A stretch of 64,000 nt of DNA from Lineus longissimus. Taxonomy: Eukaryota; Nemertea; Pilidiophora; Heteronemertea; Lineidae. The notes beneath the pieces are model-generated. The model had not been told where the DNA came from. It ran no database searches and was given only the letters and a program-made list of their open reading frames with translations. Location: NCBI RefSeq assembly GCF_910592395.1, contig NC_088315.1, positions 19,696,219-19,760,218 of the forward strand. Reading direction: 5' to 3'. The position numbers and the translations under genes were made by a program. Positions 1 through 11,084 of the stretch are shown piece after piece. Within the stretch, counting starts at the first letter, position 1. The number at the start of each line of letters is the position of its first letter.

Positions 1-1974
1 GCACGTCTGGCCCCTTCTGCAGCGGAAGCCCTAAAGAAGAAGAATTATAAGGGGTCAGGGTCAAAACGGCGTATGTGCTACTTTGGTCGTTTTGGAAGTG
101 TTGTATCATAATGTAAGTGCATTTACAAAACGAAGCTATTATCAAATATGTAAAGTCAAGGACTTAGTGAGCCCCCCTTTAGGTCGGGGGAGCTCCCCCG
201 AACCCCCCTACGAGCATATGTTAAGTGCAAGCTCTAACAACTACAGCTGTTACAATGGGGGGACACCCCCCAAACCCCCCTCCGTCGACATAGGTTTTTA
301 CCAGTGCGTTGGGGGGAAGCTCCCCCCAACCCCCCCGGTGGACAGTCAACTAGCCCTTCTGTGTCATACTGCTGGAGGGGGGGGGGGGGTGCGATGGGAC
401 CATCCATATAGTTCCTTCCGACACATTTTTGTTTTGGTAATGTAATACATTGTGATTGTCCTTATTCACGGGAATCGGGCGTTTCCAGTGATATACGACA
501 CAAATAGGTTGTCCTCATGCATTCACTTTGGAAACGCATTTTAAAATAGATGTTACGTCCTGGTAATGGGGCACGTCATCATCGCGTACATTTGGGAAAA
601 ACTCCCTAACGAGACCGGAGTAGACGGCTGAAAGTAGTTTAATTATTGGCCGCTAGGGTGCAGAATGTCGCTCACCCGAATTTTTCACGCAACTTTTGCT
701 AAATAGAGCTAGTTCTAGTTTGTGATTCATTTTGATACTTCAGATTTGGGCAGAAGACCAATATAACTTAGTCGTCAGTGTGGTTTTAAGCTGGAAAAAC
801 GTATTTGTTTTTCTTAAAGTGCCTTTTTTGGACGGGTGTGTGCGATTGTTTTGTTTTTATGTCACGTGACCTCGATCATGTCGACACAAAATTGAAATAA
901 ACCACCCTTTTCTGTCATTATTTAGGACGGATATTTCTCTAATAAAAATATTAATATAATTGGCCAATTTCTTAGGCATACGATGTAGCGAATTCCCATG
1001 AAGATTTAAATTAATTTAAATTAATTTCAACCAATGGGATAGCAACCACCACCGGAAGATCGCGGAGAAATCGGTAAACTCAACGGAGTTAATTCAGAAA
1101 AATACCAAAAAAAATTGTTTGTAGGATATACAATATTTACTCTCTTTATTTCTCATCAAATCAGTATGTACTCCCACACACACGTGTATCTTAAGAGCCC
1201 CTCCTAAAGGGGGGCTTATCAATTGATGTTAGTGTAAGGTTGTGTTCCAGGCAGTCAACCCTTTAAGTATAATCCCTATTACCTTCTTGAAGCCAATGGC
1301 CAGGTTATTGTGCTGACTGCCTGGTTGAACACTGTTGTGCTCCATTGTATTATTATGTATTTATAGTATTATAGTATAGTATATGTTAGTATTATGCAAG
1401 GCACACCGAATGTCTTTTGGTGTTGCCCCTTCTTGTGGAGAAGGCCTTGATAGTCCAGAGAGGACTGACGTACATGTACTTACAGAGAGAGACATTAAAG
1501 ACTAAGTTAGTTGGACAGAGAACGTGTTGATGTTGTGAGATATGTTCAGGGATCCGCGGTAGGTGAGGACTAGAGACGGTAACATTAGCGAAGTGCTAGC
1601 TCCTGTAGTATGTTTAAACAAGGAAGATATTTCAACAGATACATGCATATCATGTTTAGTATTACATTCAGGAAGAAAGGGTAAACAAGTTGGGTATGAG
1701 GTATGCTGTTTTCTTATGCAGAAACGGCTTCCAGAAAGACCAAAACGTCTCCAAACATGATCACCGGAATCATCACGGAACGTAACTGTGGGGCTACCTG
1801 AAATTCGAAAGCCTTGTCCAAAACCGGTTCACAACATTTGCAAAAATCATCATAAGACATCAGCAGAGACGTGATGCTACATGAGGCGGCGCATGGTGTC
1901 GAGTAGGAACATTATCCTCCTGGTTATCTAAATCCCACGGCAAAGTTGTCCCTTTAAAATACGTTCGTTCTTAC
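1..1974. other. Left edge; intronic or 3' part of the lysine-rich gene
   Basis: No complete gene is visible. The minus-strand lysine-rich gene leaves its last identifiable exon at 1975 with a GTAAGA donor, so this stretch should contain its next intron and perhaps later exons. I could not place another exon with confidence. One open minus-strand stretch near 1793-1900 contains the Cys cluster CKCC and ends at a GTAGCC donor-like site, but it has no convincing acceptor. G/C hairpins lie at 186-327. A short palindrome around 1195-1220 (gagcccctcc / ggggggctt) is the only other structure seen. Confidence 0.4.
186..345. repeat. Three G-run/C-run hairpins in tandem
   Basis: Three short palindromes, each a run of 5-6 G then a 3-5 nt spacer then 5-6 C, lie at 186-199, 257-271 and 311-327. 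Each is followed by 'aac' or 'gaac' or 'aaac' and a second C-run. Spacing is about 55-70 bp. The intervening sequences are unrelated, so this is a repeated structure rather than a simple tandem repeat. Each site could form a hairpin, and the C-rich pairs could form an i-motif or G-quadruplex. Confidence 0.6.
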
Positions 1975-4900
1975 CTTGCACGGGTTGGCATCTGTAAATA
2001 AAAAAACGGAGGGTTTAATTTCATTAGAGACGCATTCTTATTAGATGAATTACTGAAGAAAATTAAGTGACCCAAATAATAAGCCGCCACGGGTGCATGG
2101 CGCTAATGTGATGTAATGCACGAGTCTGCACGTGACGGACTAAAAATGGAGTTTTCGGGGCACATCTAGACCGGCCTGGCCCGTCCCACTGGCACATTTC
2201 GTTAGCCTCGGCGGACCATGGCACAAGAGTCCCTCACCTATGCAGACAGCCTTCTCCTCGCACGGCTCCCTCTTACAGCGCATCCGGATAACATGGCACT
2301 CTTCCATGTGGCGGCATCGCTTGGCCTCGCAGGGGTCCGGGATGTCCTCGGCCTGGAGGTCCGGCATCCAGTCCGGGGGTCTGTAGCTGTGGAGGACGTG
2401 GCGATCTCGGACGGGCGGCGGGTGGCGGGCTTGAAGAATAAGATAATTCAGTGCAATAGGTCGCCATGTGCCATTTTAAAATACTGATCTGACATCTGTA
2501 GAAGCCTTCTCCAAGTCTGGTGTTACTGGTAATACAACAACGGTAGACATGGCCAATAAGCCAGTGAAAAGCATTGAACCTGGCTGTCCTAATGCATTTC
2601 CCATTAGTCTCAGTGTGCAATGGAGAGTGTCCTCTGGTTGCAACAATCAATCAAAAACATATATTGCCAGGATTACTTCAACTGGGATTTTAGATCCCTA
2701 TTACACCGATAACAGGAAACAACTAGGCAATGCATCATAATAGGGCATGTTTGAAGTCAATAAAATAGTTGAATTTGAATCTGCTACCAAACTGATCGGT
2801 ACGCGGAAGAATTAAATGAGACTTACACATTTTTGTTTTCCCCGGCCGCCGCGTCCTGCCATGAGGCGGTACGCGCGGCCCTCTTGTCGGGACGTTGCTG
2901 ATAACCAAACCCATATCTGCGCTTCCTCGCCGCCTGTTTCCGCTCGTTCCTTCGCTGCGCCGGGATCCCCCAGGACCTATTTTACCCCGGTTCCTCCCTC
3001 CTCTAGGATGATCCTTCTTGGACCACGTTTTCCACTGTTGTCCTCTCTTCCCCTTTTCCATACTCGTACCCTTCCTGTTGCTCTTTCTCTTCGTGGCTTC
3101 CCCGCCCTTTCCCGCCTCACTGCCTTTCTTTGACTCCAAACCCATCTTTTTCAAACCCTTGTCTTTCCTCTTGCCCGCTCCCTTCTTCAACTTTTTAACA
3201 GCCTTCCTCGCCTTCGTCTGAATTCCTTTCACCGCGTTTCCCCCCGAAACTCCCTTCTCCTGCCCCTTCTTGCCCCTCACTAGCTGTACATGTAAACCAC
3301 CCAGGGCATTTAACATGTGCATGACCATCACCCTTGACACAACGTGCTTCCCGCCCGTCGCCCTTTTCAGTTTAACCGTTAAGACTCCATGCTTATGCAG
3401 AATGTTGGTAGTTGCATTTTCATCTCCCTGCTTGCCCTTATTTTCATTCTCTGCTTCAGGCGTCTTCCTTGGCCCCTTTTTCTTGGTCTTACTCCCCGAT
3501 TTACCGACTCCAGTGCGAATCCCATCATCGTCATCATCTTCATCCTCACCCTCTTCCTCGTCATCGTCTTCATCGTCATCCTCATCATCAGGAACTTTTT
3601 TCCCTTTTCCTTTCATTGACCGCTTTGACTTGTTTAAGCGTTCAGACGTCTTGAAGCGCTTTGACTTCTTTGACTTCGTTGATGTCTTCCCCTTAGTTTT
3701 CATGACTGCAATCTTGGTCTTGGTCTTATCAATATCGTCCATTAACTTTTCGGCAATCTCGGCTTTCTTAATCTTAATAGCCTTTTTAATTTTCTTCAAG
3801 CTCTTCTTTTGGGCTTTCTTCATGATCTTCGTCAAGGCTTTTTTACCCTTCTTATCTTTTGAACCTTTCTTAGCAGGTTTGGCCTCCTTTTTGCCTTCTT
3901 TCTCTTTTCCATCGTTTTTTTTCTTTTCGTCCCTCTTTCCATCTTTGTCCATCCCCTTGTTGTCCTTCTTTCCATCCTTGTCCGTCTTGCCTTCATTCTT
4001 CTTCCCTTTCTTGTTGGTCTTGGCCTTCTTCCCTACCTCCCCCTTCGTGACTTCCTTCCTTTTCCCGTCCTTCCCCTTCTTCCCCGCCTTCGCTGCCTTC
4101 TTCTTCAACTTCCTTTCTTCTTTCTCTAACCTCTTAACCATTTTGCTCATCACCTTTCGAATAGACTTATCCTTCTTCAGCTTTTTTAAAGTACTCTTCA
4201 AGGCTTTCTTCTTGCCAGATATGGTCTTTAGCTTCTTTTCTGACCCTTTTTTTGTTTTGTCTTTTCCTTTCTTTGTGTCTTTTTCTAGGGATTTCTTCAC
4301 AGACAATTTTCCTTTAGTCTTAGTATCCTTAACTCCTTCTTTAGCCATTTTCTTAATTTCCAATTTCACTGCTTGTTTCTTTTTCAATTTGGCTGACGTT
4401 CGCGCCTTTTTGAACTTGGCTGCCATGCTCTTTATTTTTAGTTTTGCTAAAACCTTTTTCACTACTGCTCGTCCTTTCCGATATGGCTTCAACGTTGGTG
4501 ATGTCATCTTTAGTTCGGGCTTGGTCTCACCCGTCTCTGAAAAGTAAGACAATGCTTATCAAATATAGTCCTTTGTCGAGGGCAATATGGATTTTTCTTG
4601 CCCGAGAATGGTGATATCACATTTTATGGGTTCGATAAAATCCATGTTACTCGAAAAAGGGCTTTATATGAATTTTCTTTATTACAAGACCTTCCACAAA
4701 TTTCCGCTTCAGACAGATTCTCGCTTTGCAAATCTTCAGATTAACACCGGATGCAATTTGAAAAGAGGGGGGGGGGGATTTCTTAATTGTCCAGAAGAAA
4801 TTTAGTTCTGATTGAAGAGGGTTCCTATCAAGATGGTATACTATAGTACCGTACATCGAGTTCTTTTGTCTTTATGATTATGATACTGCAAACCACCGCG

Positions 4901-7256
4901 GCCACGAAATGGCGCCACCCATTATTAACCCTGACCTTTCTCTGCGGGATGACCTTTGCTCCGGCACACAACCCGTGCCTTCCCACACGGGGCGCTCCCG
5001 ACACATATTGGTAAATCTACATAACACCGCTTGGGGAGTTCGCAGTCAAGGTCCTAAAATGAAAACAAAGGTTCATGATCTGACCTTGTTCTCATAACTA
5101 TGAGGTCAAGGACCATATTCTCGTAGATGTTAATGAGGTCAAGGATATTGGCCTCATTTCAACCCATGAGGTCAAGGACCTTGACGTCCTTTCCAAGGAC
5201 ATTCCGTGATCAAGATGGATAAGTGATATCAAAAATTGGCCTCAGAACTGGGAAGAAATCCTTTTGATTTGAGTCAAGTCACCGATAGGCGTCTCTCCTA
5301 TATCTCAGTAGGCATCCCCTACATACAGGAGCTACCAATTTGACCCCTAGCTCCTGTCAGTACTCCCCTTTTACAGGGACGTAGCTAGCGGGGGAGGCAG
5401 GGGGCCGAGATGTCATCAATGAATGTTTATTTAGCGTGATTTTGGTCGAAAAAGCTCAAATGGTGTCATTTTGCCCCCCCCCCGAGAGCTTTCTGCCCCC
5501 CTTCCCTGACCAAAAGACTAGCTACGCCCCTCTTTAAGTGCCGTTGGCAGATACATGTACTTGCCTCACATTTCTCCTCGATGTCATCAGCTAGAAAATG
5601 CAATGGCAACAAATATATGGAAAGAACAACAATTTATGTTTGACAGAAACCATTACTAATACCAGGCACAGACGAGATGGTACATTGTACCTACACATGT
5701 ACTTTCAAAGTAGCTTGTGGCTAACCAACTGGCCGCATCGGAAAGAGCAACGAAACTCGAAGTTTTGACTCTCCACTGATGTCTGTTAACCACTAATTGT
5801 TGGTCCATCGGGATCAGTTGTATTTCGTGACAGGAAAACCAAATCCGATATAAATGTATTGTCGAAGAAGTCGTATACTGTACTAGTATGACTTGCCACC
5901 ATATCAATAACCGCTCACCTAATTTCCCCGTTCCTCTTACACAAAAACGTACATCCTCCTTCACCACGCATCTGTAACCTGGCCCGCAGTATTGCTGCAA
6001 TAGAAACGAACTGTGACTACATTAAGTATATTATCCCATGCTGGTTAAGCCTATCGACCCGACGAAAGGTGTTTCGTGGAGGTCGATGTTATCAAGACTT
6101 GCCCTGATAACCCTTTGATAAGACAGTCGAGCAATGGGAATTTAGACCAAGGTGCGAGCGACATTTGATCATGTATCGGGCTAGGCCAGAATTGTTATGG
6201 AAAACAACATAATGGTCACACCAATGAAGCATGGTTTGAAAGTAAAATAAATAGGGTCTCCTTTTGACGGCAGCGGTCGTGATTTTAACCTGGTCCGCCG
6301 ATCCGATTCCGGGGTTTGAGGCCAGTAGCCCAACCAACCGTGATTGTTGATGTCATTTGATCTCGCGTTGAATGACGTCATTTTATAACATCAGATTGAC
6401 GTCATATTGATGATATCATTCAATTGTTGCAAATTGATGACTAGTTGTAATCATTCTACAACTTTCTGAGTCATGACCGACTAATGTGAATAAAGGCTAG
6501 ACTTGGTGAGAAAATAAAGCGATTCCCTACCTTAGGACATTTGGTCTTCGAATCCTTGCCCTCAGTTGAGGTAAGACAGGCCAGAACCTGTAAGAGCGGA
6601 GTGAGCAGAGCCAAAAAGGTAATGGACGAATTGGGCTCCGATGATTCCGAGTTGCGATACCATCCCCAGTTACCTACGTGGCAACTTCCTCGCAAACCTC
6701 AAACAGCGTTAGCACCAATGCTGGTACGTTTTATATTATGATACTCAACCAGTAGCTTTACGCCAAATACCTAAGGATGCCAACCAAGTTGGCTCATATA
6801 GTTCATCTTTGCAGTCAATACCACCAGGACCGACGAAAAACCTGACATTGGATTATGCCGTTTTTGAACGAACATACATCTTGGCCTAGTTGTACAAACA
6901 ACTTTAGTCACTAACGCTGGCGTTAACTTGACGTTATCTCCTTCATTGGAGCCCTGTAGATCTAACGCCAAGTTAAGTAAACGCCAGCGTTTATAGTGAA
7001 CAACTTGTTTTCAACCACCAGGCCCTGGAATGATGTATGATAAGAATTTGACTTTTTGATGTGCCAGTTCCGACATATGGTTTAACTTCTTGAGTAAGCA
7101 TTTGTTTCGTCAACGGCCATCCAAAACGGCGGCGGCATATCAGGCCACGTTTAGAAATGATGTCAGATCATTTCAAATATTGATATCATATATCGTCTGC
7201 GATGTTGAACTTACCAAAGACACGAAAGTACTCCATTTGATCCTTGATCTCGCCAT
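1975..7256 (-). CDS. Secreted lysine-rich protein with Cys-rich (follistatin-N-like) modules, partial at 3' end
   Basis: Exons on the minus strand: 7256-7215, 6587-6531, 5994-5919, 4536-2827, 2429-2238 and 1991-1975, joined at phases 0, 0, 1, 1 and 1. Together they give 698 open codons, and every junction has a GT donor and AG acceptor. Exon 1 plus exon 2 make a textbook signal peptide (MARSRIKWSTFVSL then VLACLTS). Exons 2-3 give a small Cys module (CPKQYCGPGYRCVV...RFC). Exon 4 is the lysine-rich domain. Exon 5 encodes a Cys module opening DPCEAKRCRHMEEC and reaching AVCI, and the 17-bp exon 6 adds DANPCK, the start of a further module. The Cys spacing resembles follistatin N-terminal modules of extracellular proteins (family inference). 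A basic extracellular-matrix or biomineral-associated protein is a guess. The 3' end lies left of 1975 or outside the window. The donor used in exon 3 (GTGAGC at 5918) was chosen by phase over an earlier GTAAGA at 5940. Confidence 0.75.
2827..4536 (-). CDS. Large exon encoding the Lys-rich/Asp-rich domain
   Basis: This exon has a 3' splice site (TTACTTTTCAG) before 4536 and a GTAAGT donor after 2827. It encodes about 570 residues dominated by Lys in KK, KKA and KKG runs, with Gly, Ala and Ser and few hydrophobics. A single acidic tract of about 20 Asp/Glu residues lies at roughly 3535-3595. A more ordinary stretch follows it (3270-3400, including HVVSRVMVMHMLNALGG). Late in the exon Gly, Arg and Pro replace Lys. 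No enzyme motif is visible. Taken alone the exon would suggest a nuclear or nucleolar protein, but the signal peptide and Cys modules joined to it point to secretion. An internal ATG at 4507 could serve as an alternative start. Confidence 0.8.
5099..5190 (+). repeat. Three copies of ATGAGGTCAAGGA
   Basis: The 13-mer ATGAGGTCAAGGA occurs three times at about 35-bp spacing (starting near 5100, 5133 and 5168), inside an intron of the lysine-rich gene. The core TCAAGG resembles the extended nuclear-receptor half-site TCAAGGTCA but is not an exact match. It may be a degenerate minisatellite. Confidence 0.5.
5376..5535. mobile_element. MITE-like element with GACGTAGCTAG / CTAGCTACGCC ends
   Basis: Terminal inverted repeats AGGGACGTAGCTAGC (left) and ACTAGCTACGCCCCT (right) bracket about 160 bp with internal G- and C-runs. 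TTA occurs just outside both ends and could be the target duplication. No ORF lies inside. It sits in an intron of the lysine-rich gene. Assignment to a transposase superfamily is not possible from this copy. Confidence 0.6.
6030..6165 (+). repeat. Dispersed repeat, copy A
   Basis: About 130 bp matching 9345-9470 with scattered differences; shared words include GGTCGATGT, CCCTTTGATAAGAC and CAATGGGAATTTAG. It is non-coding and lies in an intron of the lysine-rich gene. Confidence 0.6.
6887..7015. repeat. Inverted repeat rich in AACGCCAGCG/AACGTTA words
   Basis: The left arm (ACTAACGCTGGCGTTAACTT) and the right arm (AAGTTAAGTAAACGCCAGCG) are near reverse complements around a short loop. The outer ends carry GTTGTACAAA and TTGTTTTCAA. 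The same style of element recurs at 51301-51500. It is a foldback/MITE-type repeat lying in the first intron of the lysine-rich gene. Confidence 0.6.
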
Positions 7257-9950
7257 ACCCCTTATCCCTGTCGACCCCTGGCCCTTGGGGTCAGGATCAA
7301 AATAAAGTCATGTATGAGGGCTCGTGTGGATAGAAGAAACGTATTGACTGCGTGTATAGAGGCTGCGGAGGTACGTAGGCACATACAGGGCCTATGGTTT
7401 ACTTTAGTTAGGCAGGCTAAGCGTTTAAATACTCTGTTGCTTGTCTTGAAAGGGAAATGTCGTGGGAGGACTGTCCAAGATTTGTCTTTTTGGTTGTGAA
7501 GTTTATATTTTGGAAAAGTTTGATTGTAAAATGCATTACATGTTTCATGGCGTCGGTTCAACTCTGACCTGCGCTCAAATTAGGCACTGTTCGTCTCAAA
7601 ACAATACTCAGCGAAACAAATTCCAATTCCAATAAAATGCAGGGCTTCGATGCATAATTCACTGTTATGGCTCCGACTTATACCCCCCCCCCTCCCCACA
7701 TATTATGGAACTGAGAAATTAAAACGACGTCGTATGTGCACCTGGGAAACAGCGGAGAAATCGGGACTCACGATAGCCAGAAACGAATCCCTACACTTGC
7801 TCGTCCCTTGAAGATTGGGCAATTAGCACCAGCAGGTGGCATTCAATAGTAAGTACCATCCAGAATATCTCCAATCGATTGATTGAGAGATAGCCGATTT
7901 CAATCGTGGGGTCCGCTGGATTACTAGTTTCCGATTATTGGCTGTGTCAAGTGACCAATAAGAGTGCAGAGATGTATAAATGCGCGAAAAGTCATTGGAT
8001 TGCACTTGCCAAATTTTGTTGAGGGTATAAGTTGAATAGGTTATTATTAGGCGAGCCAGGTTCATTAGATAGCAGCTCATTTCTGCCGACGATGGAGAGC
8101 TGAACTCATTCATATTTGCCATCGAGGAGCTCGTTAACATTCATGACAACGCGGTCAACAATACTTGAGGTCCAGCGAGGGACTCAGCAATGCATTCTAA
8201 TATAAGAGGGTCTACTGGCGACGTCGCCATATTGAAAAACCAATCTGCGTCACCACCACATGACGATGACGAGGTCGCGCATTTGGCAGAGTGAATTGGT
8301 CAAACAAATCTTCTTAAGATAAAAAAACCTAAGATGTACAGTGAGATGTTGGAAATATCTATTGGTCAAGGTCTTTACGAACGTCAAACCATTCGTCCTG
8401 CCAGCTTTTGTGGTCCTTTATGATGTGGCGGGTTGCTCTATTGTTGACTTTATTTCAGTCAACTTAACGGAATTATGCCATTAGGCAAGTTTCGCTAGCC
8501 TTATGAATGAAGAAGTGCGAAGGTTCTCATCACGTCAATTCAAGCACAATTCTTGACGCGATATTGAAATTTAAAATTTCATACTCAGTTGCACGAGAAG
8601 TCGGGTATCTTCAAAATCATTGTCGATAAAGTACATTTGCACAGGCCTTTCCACTTCGTACCTAGACGTTCGTATGTGGGTAGCGAAATCTGCCTATTAT
8701 GAACACAATGAACACAAAAAGGAATGTGGAAAGATCATGATATTTAATACACACATGTATTGTACATGTCGGAGGTTTTGGTTGAACTGACAAAAAAGAT
8801 GCAACCGTCGATGATTGGCCGGCGTTTGGCGTATTGTCCATCCTTCATTGAAATGAGGAGACTTTAGGACTGATTATACTGAACTTCCAGCGGTATTTCC
8901 TCCGTAGCCTCCGCCTGTGATGTCTGGAAGCTGAGCAATGTCAATACATTCAGGGTCAAGATCATGGGACTGATGTTCACCGCCGGAAAGTCGGCACCAC
9001 GCTCAGGACATCAAAACAATCATGTGCAGATTATTTAATACTGTGATCAGAAACTTTATTTGTTGACAAATAAAACCTTCTCTGTTGCGGATGTGTCGAA
9101 AAATGATAATGCTTATTGCGCAATAAGTAATGCAGATATAATGAGAGTAAACCAATATTAAACGTATCCAACTGAGAAAGTATTGATCTCAACTACGCAT
9201 GGTAGAAATTTGGTAAAAAGATTTGTGATTCAAACGCATACTGAACTCCCAGCGGTATTGCCTCCGTGGTCTCCGCCCATGACGCGCGTTGTCTGCAAGC
9301 TGATTAATGTCAATACGTTACATTTATTCGTCCTTTCCAGTTTAGGCTTATCGACTCCCATGCGAGCTGTTTCGTGGGGGTCGATGTCGTCAAGATTTTC
9401 CCTGATAGCCCTTTGATAAGACTGTAGAACAATGGGAATTTAGGTCTAGGTGCGACAGGCCTAAATTTCCGGTTTTGCGAGGTGAGGGGGAGATGAACAC
9501 GCTGATTGGCCGAGAGAGGCTCCAAATGGCGGGCATGACCGATATCATGCTGTCAGGGCTGTGGAGTGGGCACTAATAGTCATAGATTTAAGTTATTGTC
9601 ACATCACTGTCACATCATGTATATGTCTACTTATATTTCTCATTGCACTGATGTCTTAAAGGGGCAACCTGGGGATGCAATTTACCTGGCCATGAGGATA
9701 ATGACCCAGCGTGCCAGGTAGCGCCACCACTTTGATGCTGATTTCTAATAAGGATATTGGCCAGTTTTGCGGAGTAGTTTTTGACATGGCGTACGCATTT
9801 CAAGCAGGCCTATGGATACCTCCTGTTCTAGAGCATTGTTTATGCCAGTTCAATGATCTTTTAATTATATTGTTAGGAGAAGTCACGGTATTGCTGGGAG
9901 AGAATTTTGTATGAAAAAAACAACAAATTTATATCGCCCAAATCGTCCCT
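7257..9950. other. Upstream of the lysine-rich gene; no gene recognised
   Basis: This should hold the promoter of the minus-strand lysine-rich gene, but I see no clear TATA box. CCAAT/ATTGG words occur around 7930-7960. Two related stretches at about 8880-8960 and 9238-9316 share AGCGGTATT, CCTCCG and GTCAATAC. A segment at 8205-8300 resembles 54620-54735. No supported coding region. Confidence 0.5.
9345..9470 (+). repeat. Dispersed repeat, copy B
   Basis: Second copy of the repeat at 6030-6165, in the same orientation, about 3.3 kb away. It is non-coding. Confidence 0.6.
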
Positions 9951-11084
9951 TTAATATGTCTTTTTTTCGACCGAGTCACTCTCAAACAAAGTCCGCGCGA
10001 GCGTCACATATGGAATCACGGCAGCTATGCTTTTAGGCTTGGACTTCTTCAGCTTTATAAACCACGAGTGCCACCAATGGTGATCCGTGAAGGATTCTCG
10101 CGTGGGTCCATTATGGAAATCACCTCTGTTGAAAATTTCGCAAAATTTGCTGTATTTTTGGTTTAAATTAGGTTCACCGCAGTGCGGAAGCAGACCGTCT
10201 ATTACTTGCTGATCAATCCGCGGAATAAAATAGTTCGACGGTGCTAAGAAAACTGCGTTGGTACTGTTTTGGTCATGTGTCATGAGCTTGTTGATATTGT
10301 TGTATATTTTGAGCGTTCTTGTTAACATTACCGGTCCTGTAGCCACAACAACGTTGGATTCTTTAATTCCTTGCATATCTAACATGTCAATCAGAAGTCT
10401 CAGAAAGGGGTGATGCGGCCTGCACGCCATGAATGCATTGCATGCTAGTTTTTCCCCTTCACGAAAATTCCACGCTATCTCCGCATGCTCATTTGGCTCC
10501 GTCGCTATCACGCATGCGTACTTTTGACGAATAGGATCCAGAGATTTCAAGGGCTCTATGTCTAAATCTGCATAAATGCCACCAAAATGGTAGAGAATGA
10601 AATACCGAATAGCATCAGCTCGGAAAATCGCGGTCGGATATTTTTGAAACTTAGTGAAAAAATATGAATAATGTTTCCTTATGAAGTTCCTAGCATCGTC
10701 ATCTGTCCAGAACCAAACTTCGTAACCCGGGTTAGTTTTTGTCCACTTTTTCACCCAGTTCGCAGTACTCCCAGGAATAACTGTATTCTTCCACGTCAAG
10801 TGCACTATTTTAGGTATCCATGCGGCGCCATCTTGTGTTCTGCCGCGTTGTAACGCCAACTTTTGGTCACCAGCGTAATCAACGGATTCAGTATTCCCGG
10901 CGAGAACACTTCTAATGTTTGTATTTTCATTTGACGATTGACCCAGACTAGACGTACAACGGGTCAGAATAAACAAATTGATGAGATTTATAGTAATCAG
11001 AAACACAATCAAGACCAGACTAGCTTGCCTACATCGGCGAGGTTTGGTAATCCTCATACCAGTTACTCTGGCGTCCTGCAACAT
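9951..11084 (-). CDS. Type II membrane glycosyltransferase with DXD motif (Gly_transf_sug-like)
   Basis: An intron-free frame of 377 residues from ATG 11084. A basic N-terminus (RITKPRRCRQ) precedes one membrane span at about residues 21-41 (LVLIVFLITINLINLFIL), the arrangement of a Golgi type II enzyme. The catalytic part opens with WIPKIVHLTW (about 89-98). It then shows TNPGYEVWFWTDDDAR and the sugar-nucleotide site GGIYADLDIEPL, whose Asp-Leu-Asp (about 173-175) is the metal-binding DXD. This is the layout of the Och1/alpha-1,4-GalT related DXD family; donor and acceptor are unknown. The late segment TDHHWWHSW also fits the family. The start is not certain: a second ATG lies nine codons further in, and TTGCAG right after the first ATG could be a 3' splice site. 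Length is usual for the family and no disabling change is seen. Confidence 0.85.
   Translation of the reverse strand: MLQDARVTGMRITKPRRCRQASLVLIVFLITINLINLFILTRCTSSLGQSSNENTNIRSVLAGNTESVDYAGDQKLALQRGRTQDGAAWIPKIVHLTWKNTVIPGSTANWVKKWTKTNPGYEVWFWTDDDARNFIRKHYSYFFTKFQKYPTAIFRADAIRYFILYHFGGIYADLDIEPLKSLDPIRQKYACVIATEPNEHAEIAWNFREGEKLACNAFMACRPHHPFLRLLIDMLDMQGIKESNVVVATGPVMLTRTLKIYNNINKLMTHDQNSTNAVFLAPSNYFIPRIDQQVIDGLLPHCGEPNLNQKYSKFCEIFNRGDFHNGPTRESFTDHHWWHSWFIKLKKSKPKSIAAVIPYVTLARTLFESDSVEKKTY

Noticed and set aside
83-445. 120-codon plus-strand frame with Pro/Gly runs
   Set aside because: Generated by G- and C-runs of the hairpin repeats; no domain, signal peptide or splice support.
2273-2650. 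125-codon minus-strand frame overlapping exon 5 of the lysine-rich gene
   Set aside because: Alternative frame across an intron and exon; the exon 5 frame has Cys-module content and matching splice phases.
3270-4547. Long plus-strand frame (425 codons) rich in Phe, Ser and Leu
   Set aside because: It is the antisense of the lysine-rich exon; Lys codons read backwards give Phe/Leu/Ser. It has no independent support, whereas the minus strand has matching splice sites and phases.
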